A stretch of 64,000 nucleotides of DNA from Candidatus Poribacteria bacterium (GCA_022825665.1 JAJDWI010000060.1:1-64000), one strand, 5' to 3'. Positions 17,412 to 27,490 are shown, numbered from the stretch's first letter. Program-made: numbers and translations. The notes: generated by a model from the letters alone, not told the origin.

Positions 17412-18962
17412 GTGAACCAACCTGAGAAAAAATCAAGGATTAATAAAACAGTTTCCAAAAGAAACCGAAAAGCCAAAATTCATCCTGCAGAGGAACTCAA
17501 ACGTGAAAAAAATGGACTTGAGGTAATGGACGACATTCCATACTACGTCCGTAACGGGTGGGAATCAATTCCTCCAGAGAAACGGGACAGACTTAAGTGG
17601 GTCGGTGTCTTTTACAGAAAACAGACTCCCGGTGCTTTTATGATGCGTCTCAGGATGTCAAGTGGGTTTTGCAATGCTGACCAAATTCGAACAATAGCTT
17701 CAATCAGTGAAGCACACGGTCCAGGGTTCGTTGACCTAACGACACGCCAGCAGATTCAATTACGCGGGTTCACAATTGAGAATGTGCAAAACATCTGGAA
17801 TCAACTTGAAGATGTAGGTCTAAATTCTCTTCAAACTGGCTTTGATAATATCCGAGGTGTAACAGGTTGTCCTGTTGCTGGACTGACCCCCAATGAGTTG
17901 TTTGATGCATCACCTGTCGCCCAAAAATATACAGATATCATTACAGGAAACAAGGAATTTACTGACATTCCGCGTAAGTTTAATGTTGGGATAACAGGAT
18001 GCTTAGAGAACTGTACACATGCTGCTTCACAAGACATCGCACTCATCCCTGCTGTGAAAGATATTGATGGTCAAGAAGTCAAGGGTTTTAATGTCTCGGT
18101 GGGTGGGAAGATGGGATCTGGTGGTTACACGCTTGCAAAAGACCTGGATGTGTTTGTTCGTCCTGAAGATGCGGCTGAGTTATGTGCTGAAATTACCTTG
18201 ATATTCAGAGACCACGGACCCCGGACTGTTCGAAATAAATCGCGTCTCGCGTTCCTTATTGCTGACTGGGGAGTAGAAAAGTTCAGAGCAGAATTAGAGT
18301 CCCGTTTTCACAAAACACTTATATCAACAGGCAAAGATATGCGAGGAAAGAAAAAGACTGACCATACAGGCATTTTCTCTCAAAAACAGGAACATCTGAA
18401 CTATGTCGGACTTGTCGTGCCAGTCGGACGAATTACAACTACACAACTATACGAAGTTGCACGTATTGCAGACTTATACGGTACAGGAGAAATCAGGTTA
18501 ACTCAAGGACAGAATCTGATTGTTCCTAATGTACCGGATGCAAAAATTGGGAAATTAACTGCTGAACCACTTCTGCAAGAACTTCGATATGATCCTTCAG
18601 AAGTCATGCGTGGAATGGTTAGCTGCACAGGTATAGATTACTGCCATTTCTCACTCATAGAGACCAAAGAACGTGCTATGGAAGCAATCAAGCATTTAGA
18701 GGAAAAGCTCGGCAATACTAAACCTCTAACAGTGCATTGGTCAGGTTGTCCAAATGGGTGTGGAAACCATACCGCTGCTGATATAGGACTACTGGGTAAG
18801 AGAACGAAAATAGACGGTGTGGTTACTGATGCAGTTGATGTCTTTGTCAAAGGGAACGCAGGTCCAAATCCCAAAATTGCAACCAAATTGTTAGAAAATG
18901 TGCCTTGTGACGATTTACCACAAGTACTTGAAGGACTTGTCCCTTACTTTTCACGGAAATAA
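17412..18962 (+). CDS. nirA: Assimilatory ferredoxin-type nitrite reductase
   Basis: A 516-residue sirohaem/4Fe-4S nitrite or sulfite reductase. It has two ferredoxin-like half domains and the cluster ligands Cys405, Cys411 (SCTGIDYC), Cys446 and Cys450 (GCPNGC). DLTTRQQIQLRG is typical of NirA. It reduces nitrite to ammonium in the cytoplasm. It starts with GTG at 17412 after AGGAG, and has about 50 lysine-rich residues before the core. The nitrate transporter and nitrate reductase downstream decide nitrite over sulfite. Expression is probably gated by the ANTAR leader just upstream. Confidence 0.88.
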   Translation: MNQPEKKSRINKTVSKRNRKAKIHPAEELKREKNGLEVMDDIPYYVRNGWESIPPEKRDRLKWVGVFYRKQTPGAFMMRLRMSSGFCNADQIRTIASISEAHGPGFVDLTTRQQIQLRGFTIENVQNIWNQLEDVGLNSLQTGFDNIRGVTGCPVAGLTPNELFDASPVAQKYTDIITGNKEFTDIPRKFNVGITGCLENCTHAASQDIALIPAVKDIDGQEVKGFNVSVGGKMGSGGYTLAKDLDVFVRPEDAAELCAEITLIFRDHGPRTVRNKSRLAFLIADWGVEKFRAELESRFHKTLISTGKDMRGKKKTDHTGIFSQKQEHLNYVGLVVPVGRITTTQLYEVARIADLYGTGEIRLTQGQNLIVPNVPDAKIGKLTAEPLLQELRYDPSEVMRGMVSCTGIDYCHFSLIETKERAMEAIKHLEEKLGNTKPLTVHWSGCPNGCGNHTAADIGLLGKRTKIDGVVTDAVDVFVKGNAGPNPKIATKLLENVPCDDLPQVLEGLVPYFSRK

Positions 18963-19071
18963 ATAACTGATGTCTGTAGTTCACATAACTTGTAGATACC
19001 CTAAATCAAATCTGCAATATTTAGATTGTAACTAATTGAAAACAGAAAGGAATTACATATTTGGTGAATGA

Positions 19072-20406
19072 ATGGAAATAAAAAATAAAGCAACACAAAT
19101 TAACCTTTTTAGTGTAAAGACGATTCATATGCGTACCTTTCACACGACATGGTTTGCGTTTTTCTTGGCATTTTTTGGTTGGTTTGGGATTGCGCCACTT
19201 ATGGCGATTGTACGTGAAGACCTATTGCTAACCAAGTCACAAATTGGAAATACCATAATTGCGTCTGTCGCAATTACGGTTTTAGTAAGGGTACTCATTG
19301 GTCCGCTTTGTGATCGTATCGGCGCGCGAAAGGCGTATACATGGATTCTAATACTCGGTTCAATTCCTGTCATGGGGATTGGACTTGCCCAAGATTATAC
19401 CTCTTTCTTACTTTTTCGCTTAGCAATCGGTGCCATTGGTGCTTCGTTTGTCATAACGCAGTATCATACTTCAGTGATGTTTGCCCCGAACTGCGTTGGA
19501 ACAGCAAACGCTACGACCGCAGGCTGGGGTAATTTGGGTGGTGGGGTTACCCAAATGGTGATGCCGCTGATCTTAACCGCTGTCCTGAGTTTTGGTGTAG
19601 ATAAGTTTCTTGGGTGGCGTTTGGCAATGATTATACCGGGTATTGCTTTGTTCATCATGGGATTTGTATATTATTTCCTAACACAGGATGCACCTGATGG
19701 AAACTATACAGAACTTAGAGCAAGTGGTCAACTTGAACCTGCTACGGGTAAGGGAATGGAATCGCTTATACTTGCGATTAAAGACTATCGCGTATGGGCA
19801 CTTTTTGTGATTTACGCGGCATGCTTCGGAGTTGAACTTACTATCAACAATGTCGCTGCGCTATATTATCACGATCAGTTTCAATTAGATGTCAAAACAG
19901 CGGGACTCATCGCTGGACTCTTCGGATTAATGAACATCTTTGCACGTTCTGTCGGTGGATATTTTTCTGATTTCTTTGCAAAATTCATTGGTCTCCGTGG
20001 ACGTGTTCTATTTCTGTTTGTTGTTTTATTAGGTGAGGGTATCATGCTCATCATCTTTTCGCAGATGAATGTCCTGATACTTGCTGTTGGTACTATGATA
20101 ATATTCAGTCTTTTTGTTCAGATGTCTGAAGGTGCGACGTTTGGAATTGTGCCTTTTATTAATAAGAAGGCATTAGGGTCTGTTGCGGGAATTGTTGGTG
20201 CGGGTGGAAACGCAGGTGCAGTTGCAGTTGGCTTCTTATTCCGTGCTGAAAACATCACGATACAACATGGGCTGTTTTTCCTCGGTGGAATAGTTGTTGT
20301 TGCAGCCTTTGCTACGGTGTTAGTGCGTTTCTCACCGGAGGTGCAAGCAGCAGAGAAAAAAGCTTATGAAGCCGCGCTCTCTGAAAGATATGCGTTCAAG
20401 AATTGA
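19072..20406 (+). CDS. narK: NarK/NasA-type nitrate/nitrite MFS transporter
   Basis: A 444-residue major facilitator with about 12 membrane helices. The segment NATTAGWGNLGGGVTQMVMP is the nitrate-signature region of the nitrate/nitrite porter family, and GAGGNAGAVAVGFLF is the second signature in the C-terminal half. The ATG at 19072 lies 15-20 bases after AGAAAGGA. Placed between nirA and nasA, it most likely imports nitrate for assimilation. Export of nitrite is a less likely alternative. Confidence 0.87.
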   Translation: MEIKNKATQINLFSVKTIHMRTFHTTWFAFFLAFFGWFGIAPLMAIVREDLLLTKSQIGNTIIASVAITVLVRVLIGPLCDRIGARKAYTWILILGSIPVMGIGLAQDYTSFLLFRLAIGAIGASFVITQYHTSVMFAPNCVGTANATTAGWGNLGGGVTQMVMPLILTAVLSFGVDKFLGWRLAMIIPGIALFIMGFVYYFLTQDAPDGNYTELRASGQLEPATGKGMESLILAIKDYRVWALFVIYAACFGVELTINNVAALYYHDQFQLDVKTAGLIAGLFGLMNIFARSVGGYFSDFFAKFIGLRGRVLFLFVVLLGEGIMLIIFSQMNVLILAVGTMIIFSLFVQMSEGATFGIVPFINKKALGSVAGIVGAGGNAGAVAVGFLFRAENITIQHGLFFLGGIVVVAAFATVLVRFSPEVQAAEKKAYEAALSERYAFKN

Positions 20407-20447
20407 AACGGTATGTTCCTACTTGATTATATAGATTGGAGAAATCA

Positions 20448-22556
20448 GTGAATAGTTCAACAGGAAAAGCTGTCTGTCCTTATTGTGGTGTTGGTTGTGT
20501 AATTCGGGCAGAGGTTAGGGAAAATAAAATTACAAGGATTTCAGCCGATGATGATGTTGCGCCAAATTTCGGTATGCTTTGTCCAAAAGGCGCACATCTA
20601 AAACAGGTATTTCAGAACCATGACGGACGGTTAGCATACCCAATGATTCGTGAAAGTAAGAGTGAACCGCTGCGTCAAGTTTCTTGGGAACAGGCAATAG
20701 CATTTGCAGCAAATCGGCTTCAAAACATCCGTTTAGAACACGGGAAGGATGCACTTGCACTCTACGGTTCAGGACAATTAGATACAGAAACATCTTACGT
20801 TTTCAATAAGTTATTTAAAGGGTTTTTGCGGACAAACAATATTGATACCAATAGCAGGCTCTGTATGTCTTCTGCGGTAGTTGGTTATATGCAAGCATTC
20901 GGTTCGGATGGACCGCCGACTTGCTATGACGACATTCAACATGCGGATGTGTTTCTGATTATCGGCGCGAACATGGCGGCAAACCATCCAGTTCTTTTTC
21001 AGATGATTCGCAAACGGAGGGCATCAGAACCTAATACACGGATTATCGCAGTAGACCCCAGACGCACCCAAACAGCAGATTACTCAGATATACATGTTCC
21101 GCTTGCACCGGGCAGTGATGTTGCTTTCCTTCAACTTATTGCCAAACGTCTACTTGCGAATGGACGTGTTGATAAACGTTTCATCCAAAGAGACACTGAG
21201 AACTATAGTGCGTATAAAAACCATCTTGAAAGTCTGGATGAGGACGAACTTCTTTCTATTTCTGACATACATCCCGGACGTGTTGATGAAATCGTAGAGT
21301 TTCTATCTAAACCGAATCGTTTGCTAAGTTTCTATTGTCAAGGAACAAACCAGAGCACGAGTGGTGTAGATAAAAATGCTGCGCTAATCAATCTCCATCT
21401 TCAGTTAGGTGAAGTTGGCAAAAGAGGTGCAGGTCCCTTTTCATTGACTGGACAACCGAATGCCATGGGAGGGAGAGAAGTTGGATATTTATCACACCAG
21501 TTACCCGGATATCGTGTTGTTACCAATGACATACACCGTGCCTATCTGGAAGGAGCATGGAGAATTCCACCCGGTAGCATAGACCCGAACCCTGGCTTAA
21601 CAGCAGTGCCTATGTTTGAGGCTGCTGCAGCTGGGGATGTCCGCGCGCTCTGGATTGTATGTACAAATCCTGCTGTCAGCATGCCCGATACAAAGGTTTC
21701 TCAAGCGGGACTAAAACGTGCTGACTTGGTGATTGTGCAGGATTGTTATTATCCGACAGAAACAACGGAATATGCGGATGTGTTGCTTCCTGCTGCACAA
21801 TGGGGTGAAAAGCGCGGCACAATGACGAATAGTGAACGTCTCGTTGTCCGCAGTGATAAATTCCTTACATCTCCTGGAGAAGCAAAACCGGATTGGTGGA
21901 TATTCTCACAAGTTGCGAAGGTGATGGGTTTCAAACGAGATTTTGATTTCCACAACCACGAGGAAATATGGGATGAATACCGCCTATTGACTGCTGGTAC
22001 TCCGTGCGACCAGATGGGTATGACTAATGAACGTCTTGAGAAGACATCACTCCGATGGCCCTGTCCTCATCCGAAACATCCTGGAACACTCCGAAGATAT
22101 ACTCGTCGAAAGTTCTTCACGTCATCTGGAAAAGCACAATTTAAAACACCTATTTATCGTCCACCGGATGAAAAAACAGATGAGGAATATCCACTCGGTT
22201 TAACAACGGGACGTGTTGCGAGTCAATGGCACACCCGCACTCGTACTGGGAAAGTACCACAACTTACTAAGAAAGATCCTGAACCCTTTGTTGAAATTCA
22301 TCCTGATGATGCTGAGGAAAACGGTGTAGAGGATGGCAATTGGGTATATCTTGTTGGAAGGCGAGGGAGATGTTATGCACAAGCACGTGTAACGGAGACA
22401 ATCAGGCGTGGGTTGCTCTTTACGCCATTTCACTGGGGAGACTTATTCCATGCTGAGTCCAATACCAATTATGTAACGAATCCAACATTTGACCCAGTGT
22501 CTAAACAACCTGAGTTGAAATTCTGTGCTGTGCGGATTGAGGTAGATAATTCGTAG
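20448..22556 (+). CDS. nasA: Assimilatory nitrate reductase, molybdopterin catalytic subunit
   Basis: A 702-residue molybdopterin oxidoreductase. The N-terminal 4Fe-4S ligands are Cys10, Cys13, Cys17 and Cys45 (CPYCGVGC ... CPKG). GQPNAMGGREVGYLSHQLPG is the nitrate-reductase region of the NasA/NarB group, and a molybdopterin-dinucleotide domain ends the protein (about 590-700). No Tat signal, so cytoplasmic and assimilatory. I chose GTG at 20448 because TTGGAG at 20436-20441 is its ribosome site; a TTG at 20436 would overlap that site. It lacks the C-terminal 2Fe-2S extension of some NasA proteins. Confidence 0.9.
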   Translation: MNSSTGKAVCPYCGVGCVIRAEVRENKITRISADDDVAPNFGMLCPKGAHLKQVFQNHDGRLAYPMIRESKSEPLRQVSWEQAIAFAANRLQNIRLEHGKDALALYGSGQLDTETSYVFNKLFKGFLRTNNIDTNSRLCMSSAVVGYMQAFGSDGPPTCYDDIQHADVFLIIGANMAANHPVLFQMIRKRRASEPNTRIIAVDPRRTQTADYSDIHVPLAPGSDVAFLQLIAKRLLANGRVDKRFIQRDTENYSAYKNHLESLDEDELLSISDIHPGRVDEIVEFLSKPNRLLSFYCQGTNQSTSGVDKNAALINLHLQLGEVGKRGAGPFSLTGQPNAMGGREVGYLSHQLPGYRVVTNDIHRAYLEGAWRIPPGSIDPNPGLTAVPMFEAAAAGDVRALWIVCTNPAVSMPDTKVSQAGLKRADLVIVQDCYYPTETTEYADVLLPAAQWGEKRGTMTNSERLVVRSDKFLTSPGEAKPDWWIFSQVAKVMGFKRDFDFHNHEEIWDEYRLLTAGTPCDQMGMTNERLEKTSLRWPCPHPKHPGTLRRYTRRKFFTSSGKAQFKTPIYRPPDEKTDEEYPLGLTTGRVASQWHTRTRTGKVPQLTKKDPEPFVEIHPDDAEENGVEDGNWVYLVGRRGRCYAQARVTETIRRGLLFTPFHWGDLFHAESNTNYVTNPTFDPVSKQPELKFCAVRIEVDNS

Positions 22557-22630
22557 GTATGAACCAAATTGTATTGTGGAATAGATCCCAACGTCTCATA
22601 TTTCTTCAATAATCTGTTATGGAGTTAATG

Positions 22631-22957
22631 TTAACTCGTTATCACATGAATGACCTGTCCGGGTTGAACTTCTTTTACCAATTCGTTGACTTTCAACATA
22701 GCGGGTAGGACATCCTGAATCCGATTGCTTCTTGCAGATATTAGAACGACACCTATCGCGTATTTGCGGAGGTTCTGTTGATGTTCAATGCCTCTATCCA
22801 TTGTCACCAACACATCAAACTCTGTTGCAGCTTGCTGAAGTAACTCACTATTTCGCTGTCCTTTCCAACCTTGGCGAGAAACGGTCGTGACTTGGAAATC
22901 AGCGTCAAAATATCGCACCAACCTCCAGTCCAAGTTTTCATCAAGTAGTACGCGCAT
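22631..22957 (-). CDS. DUF5615 PIN-like toxin-type protein
   Basis: A 108-residue protein that begins MRVLLDENLDWRLV and contains TMDRGIEHQQN, the acidic motifs of the DUF5615/PIN-like family (DEN near residue 6 and the Asp in MDRG). These proteins are commonly paired with a DUF433 gene in a toxin-antitoxin-like arrangement, and that gene lies 105 bases upstream here. Nuclease activity is predicted from the PIN-like fold and is not shown. Confidence 0.75.
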   Translation of the reverse strand: MRVLLDENLDWRLVRYFDADFQVTTVSRQGWKGQRNSELLQQAATEFDVLVTMDRGIEHQQNLRKYAIGVVLISARSNRIQDVLPAMLKVNELVKEVQPGQVIHVITS

Positions 22958-23062
22958 GTTGTTTCAAATCTCTGAATGTTGTTGTCCCATTGAACTTCTA
23001 TGATATCAAGGGTTCACGAATACTTAAACCTTGAAGCAACACAACAACACTAAAGTCTGATC

Positions 23063-23281
23063 TTACTGTAGGTGTGGTCTAATTGCTTGGGTTAACGCGA
23101 ATTCTAAAAAAGCGATTGCCTGTTCCCGAGAAACAGAAGGGAATCCTTCAAGAAAATAGTCAAGACTTTCACCAGCTTTAAGATGATCAATAAGTGTTTT
23201 CACGGGAACACGGGTGCCTGTAAAAACAGGTGTTCCTCCGTGAATCTCCGGATCTCGTTTTATCACTTGTTCTAGTTTCAT
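23063..23281 (-). CDS. DUF433 antitoxin-type protein
   Basis: A 72-residue DUF433 protein. PEIHGGTPVFTGTRVPVKTL is the family hallmark, followed by a helical half (AGESLDYFLEGFPSVSREQ). DUF433 proteins are small winged-helix-like proteins encoded upstream of DUF5615 genes and are thought to act as antitoxins. The order DUF433 then DUF5615 on this strand fits. The 105-base spacing is wider than in a tight operon. Confidence 0.78.
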   Translation of the reverse strand: MKLEQVIKRDPEIHGGTPVFTGTRVPVKTLIDHLKAGESLDYFLEGFPSVSREQAIAFLEFALTQAIRPHLQ

Positions 23282-23309
23282 CTTTAGGTGTTCTCCTTGT
23301 TAATTTCTT

Positions 23310-23527
23310 TTACTGAGATATAGGTTCATCAAGCAAATCCAATACTTCCCGTTCAGCGGAGCTTGATATCCTTATTTCTAACAAGTTTTCGTCTGTAAGG
23401 TCAATAAATTCAGAAATCCGATTCTGACCTTTACTGCAATTGTCGGATGCCATTCCGTAATTTCGCTTCTTTTTTTAGCCAATGCTTCCATCACTTTGTA
23501 ATATAACCCGAGCTGCTTATCCGCCAT
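23310..23527 (-). pseudogene. Small hypothetical gene with a frameshift
   Basis: The ATG at 23527 follows AAGGA and opens MADKQLGLYYKVMEALAKKR, ending at a stop at 23378 (49 residues). After IAVKV the adjacent frame continues as QNRISEFIDLTDENLLEIRI and ends DLLDEPISQ at 23310. The 218-base span is two bases over a multiple of three, consistent with one single-base indel near 23430. Either a recent frameshift, a sequencing error or a programmed shift. Family not recognised; it lies between the DUF433 gene and the ATPase-nuclease gene. Confidence 0.5.
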
Positions 23528-23597
23528 ATTCTTCGATCCTTCACCCCTCAGATACAGCATTTACTACATATAGATTCATCAAGTCCATCAATAATCG

Positions 23598-25205
23598 CTA
23601 TTCAACGGGGTGGGAAGGACGCTCTTGCACTACAGGAATAACGTAACTCCGAATCGTCAATTCATTTATCAACTCTGTTTCTGTACGCGGTTCTGGGACC
23701 TTGCGATGATCGAATACCACATAGTAGCCCTCGGCTACTCCCTCAGTTACCAGATACGCGGCGAGTTGCTGTTTTCCTTCGGCATAGTGACGGTCACTTT
23801 GCCATATCTTTGTTTCTATGACATATTTTCGCTGATTGTGAAAGATAATCAGATCCATCCTACCGCGCCCTGTTGGAACTTCCATATACATTGCCCCGTT
23901 CACGCTGGTAACGAACTGGTCCAGATAAGCAAAGAGTAAGTGCTGTCCGATGAATTCTTGAGGGGTTTTGGGAACTTGTAGAATCCTGAATCCAACGCGG
24001 GCAATAAAGTCTCGGAAGTTATCCAAAAGCCGTCCCATCAGGATCTGTCCGGTGTCGGTGAGGTACTGAAACCTATTGGAATCTTCGGGGAAGTAATCGC
24101 GCTCCAATCCATTGACTAATGGTTTGAATGCTTGTAGAATGCAATGTAGATAAATTGGATTAGCAATTTTACACATTCTGTCAGAACCCCTCGTAAGTAC
24201 TCCGTAAGTCGCAAGTTCATTAATTAGTTCATTACGGAGCGTAAAAGGCACCCCTTCCTCGTACAGGACGATTTGCATCAAAAAACTTTCAAAGCGAGGG
24301 TTTCGGCGGATATTGGTTGTCAAATGTGATAGGTTGGTGTTCCGTTCCTCCAGAAGTTGTCCGTGTGCCTGTGAAAAATGTGTCATTGTGAGTGTTTCAG
24401 TTTTTGGAATGTCCATCTCTTCAGTGAGTATCTGCGCGAGTCGATTGACAAGGAAGGGTTGTCCTCCTGTCTGTTTGTGAATGGATTCAAGGACTTTTGG
24501 GTCGAAAGCCTGTCCCGTTTCGTCTGTATATTGCCCTAACAGTTCTTGCACCTGAACAAGCGTAAAATTGGACAAAGCAAAATCGTCCTGGATATTGAAC
24601 GGGGAGACAGAGCGATCGTAATCCAGTTGTGTGATATTTTTCACACCCACAATACCAAGGCTGTGAGGACATTGAAACGTAGCGTGAGTAATGTAAGTAT
24701 GTCGAAACGCGTGCAGAAATCCCTTCAGAGCAGATGTAGGAATGCCATCAAACTCGTCAATAATGAGGATAACTTTCTGCCAATTTTCTCCGTTCTTCAG
24801 GAAACGTTGAACCTGTTCAAAAAACTCCATCATTGACAAATGGTTAGTTATTTGGGCATTGTCAAGAAAATGTTCTAATGCTTCGTCAGGTTCCTTTCCG
24901 CGTCTTTGGAAAACGTGCTCAATTTCCTTACAAATTTGTTTGGTAAGAGAGTTGTAAAATTCGGAACGGTCACAGTCTACATATATTTCAAAATTCAGTT
25001 GAATGGGAAAATAGGTTAGGTCTTCAGCGGTAAGTGCTGCAACAGCGCGTTGAAAGAAAGTCGTCTTACCCGTTTGCCGAGGTGCGAAAACGACAATATA
25101 ACGTCCCTCTTTAACGCGTTTAATGAACTCTTTGAGTTCTTCCGTACGTGCGACAATATAGTGCTGTTCAGGGTTCACGGGTCCCAGTGTTCCAAACCTT
25201 CTCAC
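23598..25205 (-). CDS. AAA-type ATPase fused to a PD-(D/E)XK nuclease-like domain
   Basis: A 535-residue protein. The N-terminal P-loop is VVFAPRQTGKTT (about residues 38-49) with Walker B VILIIDEFD; a helical middle region follows. The C-terminus has a nuclease-like core: an Asp in GRGRMDLIIF and E-x-K in KYVIETKIW, then YAEGKQQLAAYL. This is the AAA-ATPase_like plus PDDEXK_9 architecture, common in Bacteroidetes and related phyla and of uncertain function. It starts with GTG at 25205 after AGAGG. Its position beside a DUF433/DUF5615 pair makes a conflict or mobile role possible but unproven. Confidence 0.75.
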   Translation of the reverse strand: MRRFGTLGPVNPEQHYIVARTEELKEFIKRVKEGRYIVVFAPRQTGKTTFFQRAVAALTAEDLTYFPIQLNFEIYVDCDRSEFYNSLTKQICKEIEHVFQRRGKEPDEALEHFLDNAQITNHLSMMEFFEQVQRFLKNGENWQKVILIIDEFDGIPTSALKGFLHAFRHTYITHATFQCPHSLGIVGVKNITQLDYDRSVSPFNIQDDFALSNFTLVQVQELLGQYTDETGQAFDPKVLESIHKQTGGQPFLVNRLAQILTEEMDIPKTETLTMTHFSQAHGQLLEERNTNLSHLTTNIRRNPRFESFLMQIVLYEEGVPFTLRNELINELATYGVLTRGSDRMCKIANPIYLHCILQAFKPLVNGLERDYFPEDSNRFQYLTDTGQILMGRLLDNFRDFIARVGFRILQVPKTPQEFIGQHLLFAYLDQFVTSVNGAMYMEVPTGRGRMDLIIFHNQRKYVIETKIWQSDRHYAEGKQQLAAYLVTEGVAEGYYVVFDHRKVPEPRTETELINELTIRSYVIPVVQERPSHPVE

Positions 25206-25615
25206 TATATTTCCTCTCAGATATTAAGTGTTCCCATAAGGTTTTCATTAGTAATACCAATTCTAATAAATAAAACCACATTTTGAGACTTAATAAATTC
25301 AAATGTCCGAGGCGCAATGAATTGCGCGACTACGAACGCATCCGATATGTAAAGTGTCAATACGGGCGGGGAAACCCCGCCCCTACGATGTGCATGAGGC
25401 GACAAATGCCATAAGAGCATGCTGCCTCTCCGAGACTTAATGTCCTTGTAGTATAGTCGCGATTCGGAGATCGCTCCTACAGAATGTAATACCCAATTCT
25501 ATAAATTTTTTTCCCATTTAGATTTGAATGTCCGAGGCGTAATGAATTGCGCGACTACGAACGCATTCCGGATCGAAATTGGTGACCCCGATATAACCAT
25601 TATATACAATCATTG
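25206..25615. repeat. Repeat-rich intergenic region
   Basis: No gene. It holds a composite repeat at 25263-25341 (CTAATAAATAAAACCACA start, then the 39-base GAGGCGCAATGAATTGCGCGAC unit without a gap), a hairpin GGGCGGGG/CCCCGCCC with an AAA loop (25364-25382), a 66-base unit at 25425-25490 repeated at 29515-29580 that contains GCGAT/ATCGC (25459-25474), and another 39-base unit at 25527-25565. Related copies occur at 29578-29817, 32016-32095 and 33295-33376. Confidence 0.8.
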
Positions 25616-26563
25616 CTAAAACCCAAGCTGCTTATCCACAACATTCTTCAACTCTTTACCCTTTAGATACCGATCAAGGTTATCTAAGAAAAACTCGGTG
25701 ATGCGGCGCATGCGGTGCTGAGAACCACCCGCTGCGTGTGGTGAAATAATTACGTTATCCATATCCCACAACGGACTATCTTCGGGCAGTGGTTCAACTT
25801 CCGTAACATCCAATCCTGCACCAGCGATTTTGCCTTCCTTCAATATCTCAATAAGGTCTGCCTCGTTTACAATCGGACCGCGGGCAACGTTTATTAGATA
25901 TGCTGTCGGTTGCATCACAGACAGGTTTTCAGCATTAATCAGTCCGCGTGTTTCCTCAGTCAATGGACAAGCAATCATAACAACATCTACACGACTCATT
26001 ACATCTGCCAGTTTATCCATAGGCAACAGTTCATCAACGTTTTCCGGTTTTTCTGTGCGGTAAGCATCAACAGCGATAACGTGCATGTCAAAACCTTTCG
26101 CACGTTTTGCCATCTGCATACCGATACCGCCTAACCCTACAATGCCGATATTGAAACCGTCTATCTCAATCATCGGAGATTTGCTGCCACCCCACTTGTG
26201 GTTGTCTTGGTTACGTACAAAGTGGTGGATACATCGAGTTAAGCCGAGTAAAAGTGCAAAGGCTTGGTCAGCAACGTGTGTTCCGTAAAGTCCAGCAGCG
26301 TTTGTTAAAATAACATCGCTTTCACGTATTGCGGGATACATGTGTTTATCCATGCCTGCACTGGATGCTTGAATCCATTTTATATTCGGTAGAAGTGGGA
26401 ATATATCCTCACTACAGAACCCGAAGTAAATATCGGTATCTTTACCCTCTTCAGCAATTTCTTCTTTTGAACTCGGAGCAACATAGGTATGTTCATCGCC
26501 AATAATGTCTTCTAACCGCTTTAATTGATCATCTTCTACTCGATGTTGTAATATTATCTTCAT
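25616..26563 (-). CDS. D-isomer-specific 2-hydroxyacid dehydrogenase
   Basis: A 315-residue NAD-dependent dehydrogenase of the D-2-hydroxyacid family. The Rossmann motif is GIVGLGGIGMQMA (about residue 140). Catalytic residues lie in NVARGPIVNEADL (Arg), TEVEPLP (Glu) and ISPHAAGG (His). GxGxxG followed by an acidic residue (VDAY) favours NAD. The ATG follows AAGGAAA. It is the last gene of a minus-strand group after gnd and the HAD gene (33-base gap), so probably part of sugar-acid metabolism. Substrate not inferable. Confidence 0.85.
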   Translation of the reverse strand: MKIILQHRVEDDQLKRLEDIIGDEHTYVAPSSKEEIAEEGKDTDIYFGFCSEDIFPLLPNIKWIQASSAGMDKHMYPAIRESDVILTNAAGLYGTHVADQAFALLLGLTRCIHHFVRNQDNHKWGGSKSPMIEIDGFNIGIVGLGGIGMQMAKRAKGFDMHVIAVDAYRTEKPENVDELLPMDKLADVMSRVDVVMIACPLTEETRGLINAENLSVMQPTAYLINVARGPIVNEADLIEILKEGKIAGAGLDVTEVEPLPEDSPLWDMDNVIISPHAAGGSQHRMRRITEFFLDNLDRYLKGKELKNVVDKQLGF

Positions 26564-26596
26564 ATATTTCCTTTCGTATACTGTTTACGATATTTT

Positions 26597-27490
26597 TTAC
26601 CAAGGCGGAGTATCTGGCAGTAGTTCTTGAAATTTGGTAAGCAACTTATCTTCATAGCTGCCTGCATATTGTCCATTAAAGAATCTTCCAATGCCTTCGT
26701 CAAGGAAGTGTGCCCAAGATGTGTCCTCTGCACCGGGATTGACAGGGAAAAACAACGCGTCTACACTACGACCCGCTTTTAAGTCCCCCGGTGAATCACC
26801 TATCATAAGGACATGGTTATCAGGATACTTATCCTTTGTTGTGATGGTAAGGTGTTCTGTTTTCGTTCCCATCTCTTGTCCCGCAATCAAAGCAACGTAT
26901 TGGTCAATATTGTGTTCGTCCCATTCCCGTATGAGTGCTTCATCTGGCGTAGCAGAAACTACAATTACATCTGCCTTTCCTTGTAAACGTTGCAAGGCTT
27001 CACGGACACCGGGAAATGGAGGTAGATTGTAGACAATTTCAGCAACACTTTCATTTACACCGAGACTCCATTGCATCACATGTTTCAATTCGTCTTGTCT
27101 TTCACCAGATGCATTGTCAATTGCTTCCTGAAGTGCCGGATTCCCAAGTTTCGTTTCAGTTTCAGTCCATTCTCGTAAATGTGGCAGTTCTGGAATTTCT
27201 AAACCCATCTTTTGCACCAGAGACATTTCCCGTAAATAATCAAACACAAGAAGGACAGCTTTAAACCGATTTGTGCCCCGCATTGTGGAGTAAAGGTTGA
27301 CAAAATCCCATGCCTGATGAACTTGTCGTGAAATAGATGCCAATCCAAAATGTTTGACAACATTCACGCTGAAACAGTCGTTATGTTTTACCTCCATGCT
27401 ATTGAAAACACATCCATCTGAATCGATGCCAACAAAAAAATCGTGTTGAGGTTTAAAATCATATAAAGCTTGTTGTGGTCCTTGAGCCAT
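26597..27490 (-). CDS. HAD-superfamily hydrolase
   Basis: A 297-residue HAD phosphatase. Motif I is GIDSDGCVFNSME (DxD), motif II is VVSAT and motif IV is LMIGDSPGDLKAG, with a large helical cap between motifs I and II. The ATG at 27490 follows AAAGGAG; a longer in-frame start at 27511 would overlap gnd. It starts ten bases after gnd ends, so the two are co-transcribed. A role in hydrolysing a phosphorylated sugar or sugar acid is likely but not specific. Confidence 0.8.
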   Translation of the reverse strand: MAQGPQQALYDFKPQHDFFVGIDSDGCVFNSMEVKHNDCFSVNVVKHFGLASISRQVHQAWDFVNLYSTMRGTNRFKAVLLVFDYLREMSLVQKMGLEIPELPHLREWTETETKLGNPALQEAIDNASGERQDELKHVMQWSLGVNESVAEIVYNLPPFPGVREALQRLQGKADVIVVSATPDEALIREWDEHNIDQYVALIAGQEMGTKTEHLTITTKDKYPDNHVLMIGDSPGDLKAGRSVDALFFPVNPGAEDTSWAHFLDEGIGRFFNGQYAGSYEDKLLTKFQELLPDTPPW

